Shown piece after piece: positions 56,801 to 64,000 of a DNA stretch of 64,000 nt. Below the pieces are notes generated by a model. The model did no database searches and was not told where the DNA came from. It saw only the letters and a list, made by a program, of their open reading frames with translations. The position numbers and the translations under genes were made by a program. Source of the DNA: Eonycteris spelaea. Lineage: Eukaryota; Chordata; Mammalia; Chiroptera; Pteropodidae. Numbering within the stretch: the first letter of the stretch is position 1; every line of letters starts with the position of its first letter. The stretch is taken from NCBI GenBank assembly GCA_003508835.1, contig PUFA01000564.1:124001-188000 (forward strand), in the 5' to 3' direction.

Positions 56801-59800
56801 GTTCTGCGACTACTACAACCCTCAAGGGGAGTGCGAGTGGCACTACCAGCCCTGCGGGGCGCCCTGCCTGAGGACCTGCCGGAACCCCAGCGGCCGGTGT
56901 CTGCACGACTCGCGGGGCCTGGAAGGTGGGCCACTGCCCTGCGGGCCTGGGGTGGCTGTCCGGGGAATCCGGGCTGGATGCTTCCTGGCCTCTCGAGGTG
57001 CCTTTGTGGGCACCGCCCCGTGCCCCACGTGGCGTTGTGGGCGAGGCCCAGGACTGGGCACCGTGGAGGCCGTGGGCGTGTGGGGGGCTCAGGCACTCTC
57101 TGGCCCACAGGCTGCTACCCCCGGTGCCCGCCAGAGGCCCCCACCTTTGACGAGGACCAGATGCGGTGCGTGGCCACATGCCCCCCACCGCCCTGCCAAG
57201 TCCAGGGCAAGTCATACCGGCCGGGCGCCGTGGTCCCTGCAGACGGGAACTGCCTCTCCTGGTATGTAACTGTGTGGGCGAAGGGCCTGGAGCCTGCAGG
57301 GGATCCGCCCGCCACACCCAGGGGCCTCATCCTTTCAGGGCCTGGAGGGGTTTCCGGCCTGGGCTCCCTGAGGGGCCCCCAGAGCCTCCTGTGGCAGGAT
57401 GAGGGAGGCTGGGAGGTGAAGGGGAGGGGTAAGCAGGATGGAGCCGGGGTGGGGGTGGGCACAGCCTGTGGCCACCAAGGCCCTCGGGACAGACGCCCTG
57501 GACGGAGAGTGGCCATCGGCGTCAGGGGCGCTCACTGGTCATTGATTGGAAGGGGCTCCCTGAGAGGCTGTGACCACAGGCCCACAGGGCTCCCCCACGG
57601 GGGCTGCGCCTACCCAGCCTGCACCCCAGACCCCCCTTCTTCCTCCTACCGCCAGCGTCTGCACCGAGAGGGGCGTCCAGTGCAGCTACAACGCCGAGGG
57701 TGAGCCGCGGGCGGCCTTCCTCGGGCCTGGGGTCTCAGGGTCCCCGCGTGCGCCCCAGGCCCCTGATGTGCTTGTTGCTCTGCTGCTCACAGCCTGTGTC
57801 TGCACCTACGGCGGGCGGCACTTCCGTCCGGGTGACGTCATCTACGGCACGACTGATGGCACAGGGGGCTGCATCTCTGCCCGCTGCGGGGCCAACGGCA
57901 CCATCGAGAGGACGGTCCACGGCTGCGGCACCACCAGCCCCGCGCCCCGCACCACCTTCTCCTTCTCCGCACCGCCGACCGGTGAGGGACACGCGGGGCT
58001 GACTCCCCAGTCCTGTCAGGGCCGAGGCCCCGGCATGGGGCAGGGCTGTGAGCGAAGGCGCCCAGGCAGCCTTTCCTGGGAGCACCTTAAGGCTGTAACA
58101 GAAGCCCCCTGGGAGCAAAGGGTCCCCAGAGCTCTGGCTTTGGGGTCACATGTGCAGGTGCTGGCCGGGGAGCTGGCCCCCTTAACTGACACGTTTGCCT
58201 GTCGGTTCGACAGCCGTGGGCACCGCACCACTGCGTGCACACACGTCCCGGGCTGGGCGTCTGTCCTCCCTGGGCGCCTATCGAGAACCGAGACAGACAG
58301 GAGGACTGAAGCCCCCAAGGCAGCTGACTGAGGGGGTGAGGGACAGGGACAGAAGGCTGGGGGGGCTCGAGGACCCCAAGTGAGTGCCGGTCGCTCACCC
58401 CCAGCCCTTGCCTTCTCTTCTGTCTCCAGTCATTAGCTCGACGCGTCCGCCTGGCACGCACCCTGGCCCTGCCACGAGCCGGGCGCCCACGGGCCCCCCG
58501 AGCCGAGCCCCGTCCACCACTGTGGGCACGTCCCCCGGGCCGATGCCTTCAGCCGCCTCCGACTCCCCGCGCCCGGGCTGCGGGGAGGAGTGCCACTGGT
58601 CACCATGGCTGAGTGTCAGCCGTCCGGGACGGGGCATCGACAGCGGTGACTACGACACGCTGGACATTCTCCGCGCCCACGGGCACCCGGTGTGCCAGGC
58701 ACCGAGGGCGGTGGAGTGCCGAGCTGAGCACGCCCCTGGGGCCTGCACCGGGCCCTGGGACAGCGCGTGGAGTGCAGCCCGACGACAGGGCTGACCTGTC
58801 ACAACAGGGACCAGGTTTCAGGGCTCTGTGACAACTACCAGATCAAGGTCCTGTGCTGCTCCCCACTGCCCTGCCCCACCGCCAGGGGGCGAGCCCAGAC
58901 CACCCTTCCTGCAGCCCACAGGACAACTGAAACTGGGTCCTCAGCTCCCCCCGTCACCACGACTGGCCCAGACACTACCTCTATCACTAGCAAAACACCT
59001 GCCCCAGGTTCCTCTACACCTGCCCCGGGTACTGCTACACCTGCCCCAGGTTCCTCTACACCTGCCCCGGGCACTGCTACACCTGCCCCAGGTTCCTCTG
59101 CGCCGGCCCCGGGTACCAGTACGACTGTGAAGACAACTCTCTCCACCCCTAGCTCAACTCTAGTTTCAACAGCTTCAGTCACAACCCCGTGCCCACCACA
59201 ACCCTGGGAGCCTCAGGTGAGCCAACAGCACCTGAGCCCAGCCAGGCCTGTATACGAGAGTCGTGCAGCTGGACGGAGTGGATCGACGGCAGCTACCCTG
59301 AAGCTGATATTAACGGCGGAGATTTTGACACCTTTCAGAATTTGAGATCCAAAGGGTACAGATTCTGCCGCAGGCCCAGCAAGGTGGAGTGCAGGGCGGA
59401 GAGCTTCCCGGACACGCCGCTGGCCGCGCTGGGCCAGGACGTGGTGTGCAGCAGCTCGGTGGGCCTGCTGTGCCTGAACAGGCAGCAGCTGCCGCCCATC
59501 TGCTACAACTACGAGATCCGGATGCTGTGCTGCGAGTGGGTGGACGTGTGCAGAGGAGGGACAGCCACGCCCGTGATGTCGGGGACCCCGCACCCCCCAC
59601 ACGGCGAACGCCCCACACAGGCCACCGGGGCCACCGGAGTCCCCTCGACCACCTCGCGCCACAGCAGCACCGGCTCAGCGCAGGTGCCCCAGCACATGTC
59701 ACCCCGCCCGGGACCACCGCCTGCCGGCCGCAGTGCGCGTGGACCAAGTGGTTCGACTCGGACTTCCCGTCCCCCGGGCCCCACGGAGGAGACACGGAAA

Positions 59801-62800
59801 CCTACAGCAACATCGTCAGGAGTGGAGAGAGGGTCTGCCGCCGGCCCGAGCACGTCACGCGGCTGGAGTGCCGGGCCGAGAGCCACCCCGAGGTCAGCAT
59901 CGCCAGGCTGGGCCAGGTGGTGCAGTGCAACCCCGACGTGGGCCTGGTGTGCCGGAACCGGGACCAGGTGGGCCGGTTCCAGATGTGCTTCAACTACGAG
60001 GTCCGCGTGCTGTGCTGTGAGCCCCGAGAGGGCTGCCCGTCCTTTGGCTCTGTCACGGTACTCACCACCCAAAGTGTGAGCATCCACAGCCCCACTGGGA
60101 CCACCGCCCACGGGGCCACGTTTAGGACAACCTCTGTGCCGAAGACCAGCGTGACCCCTGTGCCAGGGACCAGTGCGACCTCCGTGCACAAAATCCTGTC
60201 AACTTCTATGCCAGAGACCAGCACGACCCCCGTGCCAGAGACCAGCACGACCCCTGTGCCAGGGACCAGCGCGACCCCTGTGCCAGAGACCAGCACGACC
60301 CCCGTGCCAGGACCAGCACGACCCCTGTGCCAGGGACCAGTGCGACCTCCGTGCACAAAATCCTGTCAACTTCTATGCCAGAGACCAGCACGACCCCCGT
60401 GCCAGAGACCAGCACGACCCCTGTGCCAGGGACCAGTGCGACCTCCGTGCACAAAATCCTGTCAACTTCTATGCCAGAGACCAGCACGACCCCCGTGCCA
60501 GAGACCAGCACGACCCCTGTGCCAGGGACCAGCGCGACCCCCGTGCGAGACCAGCACGACCCCCGTGCCAGAGACCAGCACGACCCCTGTGCCAGGGACC
60601 AGTGCGACCTCCGTGCACAAAATCCTGTCAACTTCTATGCCAGAGACCAGCACGACCCCGTGCCAGAGACCAGCACGACCCCTGTGCCAGGGACCAGCAC
60701 GACCCCCGTGCCAGGGACCAGTGCGACCTCCATGCACAAAATCCTCTCAAGCCCTGTGCCAAGGACCAGTACCATCTCTGCTCCCATAACCATCACAACC
60801 CCCATTTCTGCTTCTGAGACGACACCGTCCATGCCCGGGTCCACCGCCTGCCGGCCGCAGTGCGCGTGGACCAAGTGGTTCGACTCGGACTTCCCGTCCC
60901 CCGGGCCGCACGGAGGAGACACGGAAACCTACAGCAACATCGTCAGGAGTGGAGAGAGGGTCTGCCGCCGGCCCGAGCACGTCACGCGGCTGGAGTGCCG
61001 GGCCGAGAGCCACCCCGAGGTCAGCATCGCCAGGCTGGGCCAGGTGGTGCAGTGCAACCCCGACGTGGGCCTGGTGTGCCGGAACCGGGACCAGGTGGGC
61101 CGGTTCCAGATGTGCTTCAACTACGAGGTCCGCGTGCTGTGCTGTGAGCCCCCAGAGGGCTGCCCGTCCTTCGGCTCTGTCACGGTACTCAGCACCCAAA
61201 GTGGAGCACCGCCAGCCCCACTGGGACCACCGCCCACGGGGCCACGTTTAGGACAACCTCTGTGCCGAAGACCAGCGTGACCCCTGTGCCAGGGACCAGT
61301 GCGACCTCTGTGCCAGGGACCAGCGTGACCTCTGTGCCAGGGACCAGCACGACCCCCGTGCCAGGGACCAGTGCGACCCCGTGCCAGGGACCAGTGCGAC
61401 CCCGTGCCAGAGACCAGCGTGACCTCTGTGCCAGGGACCAGCACGACCCCCGTGCCAGGGACCAGTGCGACCCCCGTGCCAGAGACCAGCGTGACCTCTG
61501 TGCCAGGACCAGCACGACCCCCGTGCCAGGGACCAGTGCGACCCCCGTGCCAGAGACCAGCGTGACCCCCGTGCCAGAGACCAGCGTGACCTGTGCCAGG
61601 GACCAGCACGACCCCTGTGCCAGAGACCAGCGTGACCTCTGTGCCAGGGACCAGCACGACCCCGTGCCAGGGACCAGTGCGACCTCCGTGCACAAAATCC
61701 TGTCAACTTCTGTGACAGAGACCAGCACGACCCCCGTGCCAGGGACCAGCGCGACCCCCGTGCCAGGGACCAGCATGACCCCCGTGCTAGAGACCAGTGC
61801 GACCTCCATGCACAAAATCCTCTCAAGCCCTGTGCCAAGGACCAGTACCATCTCTGCTCCCATAACCATCACAACCCCCATTTCTGCTTCTGAGACGACA
61901 CCGCCCATGCCCGGGTCCACCGCCTGCCGGCCGCAGTGCACGTGGACCAAGTGGTTCGACTCGGACTTCCCGTCCCCGGGCCCCACGGAGGAGACATGGA
62001 AACCTACAGCAACATCGTCAGGAGTGGAGAGAGGGTCTGCCGCCGGCCCGAGCACGTCACGCGGCTGGAGTGCCGGGCCGAGAGCCACCCCGAGGTCAGC
62101 ATCGCCAGGCTGGGCCAGGTGGTGCAGTGCAACCCCGACGTGGGCCTGGTGTGCCGGAACCGGGACCAGGTGGGCCGGTTCCAGATGTGCTTCAACTACG
62201 AGGTCCGCGTGCTGTGCTGTGAGCCCCCAGAGGGCTGCCCGTCCTTTGGCTCTGTCACGGTACTCAGCACCCAAAGTGTGAGCACCGCCAGCCCCACTGG
62301 GACCACCGCCCACGGGGCCACGTTTAGGACAACCTCTGTGCCGAAGACCAGCGTGACCCCTGTGCCAGGGACCAGTGCAACCTCCGTGCCAGAGACCAGC
62401 GTGACCTCTGTGCCAGGGACAGCACGACCCCCGTGCCAGGGACCAGCGCGACCCCCGTGCCAGAGACCAGCGTGACCTCTGTGCCAGGGACCAGCGCGAC
62501 CCCCGTGCCAGAGACCAGTGCGACCTCCGTGCACAAAATCCTGTCAACTTCTGTGCCAGGGACCAGCGTGACCTCTGTGCCAGGGACCAGCACGACCCCC
62601 GTGCCAGGGACCAGTGCGACCTCCGTGCACAAAATCCTGTCAACTTCTGTGACAGAGACCAGCACGACCCCCGTGCCAGGGACCAGTGCGACCTCCGTGC
62701 ACAAAATCCTGTCAACTTCTGTGACAGAGACCAGCGCGACCCCGTGCCAGGGACCAGTGCGACCTCCGTGCACAAAATCCTGTCAAGCCTGTGCCAAGGA

Positions 62801-64000
62801 CCAGTACCATCTCTGCTCCATAACCATCACAACCCCCATTTCTGCTTCTGAGACGACACCGCCCATGCCCGGGTCCACCGCCTGCCGGCCCAGTGCGCGT
62901 GGACCAAGTGGTTCGACTCGGACTTCCCGTCCCCCGGCCCCACGGAGGAGACATGGAAACCTACAGCAACATCGTCAGCAGTGGAGAGAGGGTCTGCCGC
63001 GGCCCGAGCACGTCACGCGGCTGGAGTGCCGGGCCGAGAGCCACCCCGAGGTCAGCATCGCCAGGCTGGCCAGGTGGTGCAGTGCAACCCCGACGTGGGC
63101 CTGGTGTGCCGGAACCGGGACCAGGTGGGCCGGTTCCAGATGTGCTTCAACTACGAGGTCCGCGTGCTGTGCGTGAGCCCGAGAGGGCTGCCCGTCCTTC
63201 GGCTCTGTCACGGTACTCAGCACCCAAAGTGTGAGCATCCCCAGCCCCACTGGGACCACCGCCCACGGGCCACGTTTAGGACAACCTCTGTGCCGAAGAC
63301 CAGCGTGACCCCTGTGCCAGAGACCAGCGTGACCTGTGCCAGGGACCAGCACGACCCCTGTGCCAGGGACCGGCGTGACCTCTGTGCCGAAGCCAGCGTG
63401 ACCCCTGTGCCAGGGACCAGTGCGACTCTGTGCACAAAATCCTGTCAACTTCTATGCCAGAGACCAGCGCAACCCCCGTGCCAGAGACCAGCACGACCCC
63501 CGTGCCAGGGACCAGTGCGACCCCCGTGCCAGGGACCAGCGCGACCTCTGTGATACAGACCAGTACCATCTCTGCTCCCATAACCTTCACAACCCCCATT
63601 TTGCTTCTGAGACGACACCGCCCATGCCCGGGTCCACGCCTGCGGCCGCAGTGCGCGTGACCAAGTGGTTCGACTCGGACTTCCGTCCCCCGGGCCCCAC
63701 GGAGGAGAACGGAAACCTACAGCAACATCGTCAGGAGTGGAGAGAGGGTCTGCCGCCGGCCCGAGCACGTCACGCGGCTGGAGTGCCGGGCCGAGAGCCA
63801 CCCCGAGGTCAGCATCGCCAGGCTGGGCCAGGTGGTGCAGTGCAACCCCGACGTGGGCCTGGTGTGCCGGAACCGGACCAGGTGGGCCGGTTCCAGATGT
63901 GCTTCAACTACGAGGTCGCGTGCTGTGCTGTGAGCCCGAGAGGCTGCCATACCTCCGCGCCCCCTACCGTGACCTCCTTTGCCACGTACTCGCCCACCCC
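46036..64000 (+). CDS. MUC5AC: MUC5AC, airway and gastric gel-forming mucin (5' part; runs off the window)
   Basis: Secreted mucin of airway goblet cells and gastric surface mucous cells. Exons 1-15: 46036-46108, 47778-47837, 48315-48574, 48854-48966, 49259-49349, 49921(uncertain)-50020, 50143-50355, 50446-50570, 50802-50918, 51125-51263, 51466-51576, 51953-52022, 52108-52245, 52330-52494, 52775-52869. Exons 16-30: 53285-53411, 53555-53810, 53888-53940, 54295-54395, 54629-54780, 54912-55050, 55238-55350, 55508-55687, 55843-56080, 56332-56488, 56797-56925, 57111-57261, 57656-57699, 57793-57981, 58430 onward. Splice sites and phases agree, and translations follow MUC5AC rather than MUC5B or MUC2 (leader [25 protein letters not shown], CysD pairs WTEW and WTKW, 8-residue PTS repeats). 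The C-terminal half is outside the window. One-base losses recur, densest in exons 3-9 and at the right edge. Confidence 0.95.
46620..46685 (+). mobile_element. Possible MIR/L2 3' tail in MUC5AC intron 1
   Basis: GCCTAGCCTGTGGTGGACAC and TGAACGAAAGTGAATGAATA resemble the common 'cctggcacatagtaggcactcaataaa..gaatgaatga' ending of MIR and L2 elements. The match is short and uncertain. Confidence 0.3.
47998..48290 (+). repeat. G-rich VNTR in MUC5AC intron 2
   Basis: About 290 bases of GGTTCCAGGCGGGGCGGCGG-type units with variants (GGTTCCAGGGTTCCAGG). It fills most of the intron and ends about 25 bases before exon 3. Unit length varies between about 10 and 30 bases. Readings such as [14 protein letters not shown] are artefacts of the repeat. 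Confidence 0.93.
48315..50918 (+). other. MUC5AC: MUC5AC D1 assembly (VWD1, C8-1, TIL1), exons 3-9
   Basis: Exon 3 opens VWD1 with [20 protein letters not shown]. Exon 4 has [20 protein letters not shown]. Exon 5 has [20 protein letters not shown]. Exon 6 has the [29 protein letters not shown] string; its acceptor is uncertain (49921 or 49901). Exon 7 is C8-1 ([19 protein letters not shown], then [13 protein letters not shown]). Exons 8-9 are TIL1 ([32 protein letters not shown]). This block is the worst for indels: one loss in exon 3 (near 48527), two in exon 4, two in exon 6, three in exon 7, two losses and one gained T (near 50549) in exon 8, one loss in exon 9 (near 50849). Confidence 0.88.
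49400..49640 (+). repeat. CA/TG-rich low-complexity tract in MUC5AC intron 5
   Basis: Degenerate alternation such as GTGCACATGCACCACGTGCA and CACGTGCACGTGTGCACATC. No exon is seen in the 570 bases between exons 5 and 6. Confidence 0.75.
51125..53940 (+). other. MUC5AC: MUC5AC D2 assembly (VWD2, C8-2, TIL2), exons 10-18
   Basis: Exon 10 opens VWD2 with [20 protein letters not shown]. Exon 11 reads [20 protein letters not shown]. Exon 12 reads [20 protein letters not shown]. Exon 13 reads [20 protein letters not shown]. Exon 14 has [20 protein letters not shown]. Exon 15 reads [20 protein letters not shown]. Exon 16 reads [20 protein letters not shown]. Exons 17-18 are TIL2 ([20 protein letters not shown], then [18 protein letters not shown]). 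Unlike D1, every exon in this block is open and in phase, which argues against gene decay. Confidence 0.94.
54094..54175 (+). repeat. CA-rich microsatellite in MUC5AC intron 18
   Basis: ACACACACCCACACAG and CACGTGCTGCACACGTGCAC; degenerate (CA)n. Confidence 0.8.
54295..57981 (+). other. MUC5AC: MUC5AC D'D3 assembly, exons 19-29
   Basis: Exons 19-20 are D' ([40 protein letters not shown]). Exon 21 opens VWD3 ([20 protein letters not shown]). Exons 22-23 read [20 protein letters not shown] and [19 protein letters not shown]. Exon 24 has [20 protein letters not shown]. Exon 25 is C8-3 ([20 protein letters not shown]). Exons 26-29 are TIL3 and the link ([73 protein letters not shown]). Losses: exon 22 lacks an A near 55250 (NGSAQD resumes); exon 24 lacks bases near 56012 and 56069 ([20 protein letters not shown] expected). 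The rest is in phase. Confidence 0.93.
55080..55195 (+). repeat. Short GCC-rich repeat in MUC5AC intron 21
   Basis: Units like CCGCCGTCAGCCCCGTCCCC in about five degenerate copies follow CATCCACCCCATCCACC. They happen to stay open in the exon 21 frame for about 60 codons. Confidence 0.75.
58430..58860 (+). other. MUC5AC: MUC5AC start of the central exon, PTS link and CysD1
   Basis: The exon opens with PTS sequence ([20 protein letters not shown]). CysD1 starts at 58579: [20 protein letters not shown], with WxxW motif WSPW, then [20 protein letters not shown]. One base is missing near 58740-58743, causing a stop at 58792. The other frame continues [20 protein letters not shown] and LCC, completing the domain. 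Confidence 0.9.
58861..59248 (+). other. MUC5AC: MUC5AC PTS spacer between CysD1 and CysD2, with 24-bp repeats
   Basis: A Thr/Ser/Pro-rich spacer. It contains tandem units of GGTTCCTCTACACCTGCCCC encoding GSSTPAP and GTATPAP alternately, about five copies at 58996-59115. A one-base loss near 59189 shifts the frame; [13 protein letters not shown] leads into CysD2. Confidence 0.85.
59249..59550 (+). other. MUC5AC: MUC5AC CysD2
   Basis: Intact. [20 protein letters not shown], with WxxW motif WTEW, then [40 protein letters not shown] and [20 protein letters not shown] ending in C. It matches the human CysD type with [17 protein letters not shown] and is clearly different from the CysD3-7 family. 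Confidence 0.93.
59722..60036 (+). other. MUC5AC: MUC5AC CysD3 (first copy of the amplified type)
   Basis: 315 nt, intact: [100 protein letters not shown]. The WxxW motif is WTKW. A frame change upstream near 59690-59715 separates it from the CysD2 frame. The same 105-codon module recurs four more times. Confidence 0.95.
60120..60835 (+). repeat. MUC5AC: MUC5AC PTS array 1, 24-bp units
   Basis: Tandem ACCAGCACGACCCCCGTGCC plus AGRG units encode TS(T/A/V)T(P/S)VP(G/E), the 8-residue period typical of MUC5AC. The array is interrupted at intervals by TCCGTGCACAAAATCCTGTC (SVHKILSTS), at about 60180, 60347, 60444 and 60611. It ends with a conserved non-repeat linker containing [20 protein letters not shown] before CysD4. 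A few unit-length slips change frame. Confidence 0.93.
60849..61163 (+). other. MUC5AC: MUC5AC CysD4
   Basis: 315 nt, intact. It differs from CysD3 by only a few bases (for example CGG CCG CAC in place of CGG CCC CAC near the PGPHGG segment). It has the same WTKW motif and the same following [12 protein letters not shown] segment. Confidence 0.95.
61250..61920 (+). repeat. MUC5AC: MUC5AC PTS array 2, 24-bp units
   Basis: The same unit as array 1, with more TSVTSVPG and TSVTPVPE variants and one TSMTPVLE unit. SVHKILSTS occurs near 61681, and the variant [19 protein letters not shown] near 61803 starts the terminal linker. Several units lack one base. Confidence 0.9.
61925..62238 (+). other. 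MUC5AC: MUC5AC CysD5
   Basis: 314 nt, one base shorter than the 315-nt module, with the loss in the CCCCGGGCCCC stretch near 61975-61982. It has CTWTKW where the other copies have CAWTKW, and an ATG in place of ACG in the GGDTETYSN segment (GGDMETYSN). Confidence 0.92.
62330..62875 (+). repeat. MUC5AC: MUC5AC PTS array 3, 24-bp units
   Basis: A shorter array of the same unit. SVHKILSTS occurs near 62526, 62622 and 62696, and a truncated form precedes the terminal linker at 62765-62870. Confidence 0.9.
62883..63191 (+). other. MUC5AC: MUC5AC CysD6
   Basis: 309 nt, six bases short of the module. Single-base losses are visible near 62890 (CGGCCCAGTGC), 62934 (CCCCCGGCCCC), 62998 (CCGCGGCCC), 63068 (GGCTGGCCAGG), 63171 (GTGCGTGAG) and 63180. 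Every part of the module is present, so the domain is likely intact in the true sequence. Confidence 0.88.
63290..63635 (+). repeat. MUC5AC: MUC5AC PTS array 4, 24-bp units
   Basis: The shortest array. [17 protein letters not shown] reading near 63425 is the SVHKILSTS unit after a base loss. It ends in the same terminal linker ([14 protein letters not shown]). Confidence 0.87.
63641..63947 (+). other. MUC5AC: MUC5AC CysD7
   Basis: 307 nt, eight bases short of the module, with losses near 63644, 63659, 63684, 63708, 63876, 63918, 63937 and 63941. What follows (63948-64000) no longer reads like the FGSVTVL segment; it gives [21 protein letters not shown] PTS. The amplified module therefore ends here and a different PTS region begins at the window edge. 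Confidence 0.87.

Noticed and set aside
61189..62775. 528-codon minus-strand frame opposite the MUC5AC PTS arrays
   Set aside because: It is the antisense reading of the 24-bp repeats and CysD copies ([19 protein letters not shown]), whose stop-free state follows from the coding strand repeat.

Overview
The window is mammalian nuclear DNA, GC-rich overall, holding two adjacent secreted gel-forming mucin genes on the + strand: a complete MUC2 (start codon at 1208, stop at 26149-26151, poly(A) signal at 26225) and the 5' part of MUC5AC (start codon at 46036, open at the right edge). Order and orientation match the mammalian 11p15.5-type cluster MUC6-MUC2-MUC5AC-MUC5B. The calls rest on exon-by-exon recognition: canonical GT/AG borders, matching intron phases, and translations that follow the known proteins domain by domain. 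The species cannot be fixed. It is a placental mammal other than human; I saw no SINE family that would place it.

Layout. 1-1200 is the MUC2 upstream region, with a FOX/GATA/CDX-like motif cluster and a TATA box. 1208-26151 is MUC2 in 49 exons that I could place: signal peptide, VWD-C8-TIL assemblies D1, D2 and D'D3, a short PTS stretch, two CysD domains, a C/A-rich tandem-repeat PTS region of about 3.2 kb inside one 4.3 kb exon, then VWD4 with the GDPH cleavage motif, C8/TIL, VWC-type modules and a C-terminal cystine knot. 26.2-46.0 kb is intergenic: old L1 fragments on both strands, a CpG-rich block, several minisatellites and simple repeats, and no gene that I can support. 46036-64000 is MUC5AC: signal peptide, D1, D2, D'D3, then a large exon running off the window with seven CysD domains separated by PTS arrays. 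CysD3 to CysD7 are near-identical copies.

Both proteins are secreted by epithelial goblet or surface mucous cells. The N-terminal D assemblies form multimers, the PTS regions carry dense O-glycans, CysD domains are thought to tune gel packing, and the C-terminal cystine knot (seen here only in MUC2) forms dimers in the ER.

Caution. Many exons carry a single missing base next to a homopolymer, while splice sites and the surrounding reading frames are intact. The CysD copies shrink from 315 to 307 nt toward the right edge. I read this as consensus error in the assembly rather than decay of both genes, so a literal translation of the window breaks repeatedly. No novel multi-gene system was found. 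The most interesting content is repeat biology: the amplified CysD-PTS module of MUC5AC with its recurring lysine/histidine-bearing spacer, the MUC2 VNTR whose template strand is rich in paired G-tracts, and L1 fossils that have drifted toward G+C.
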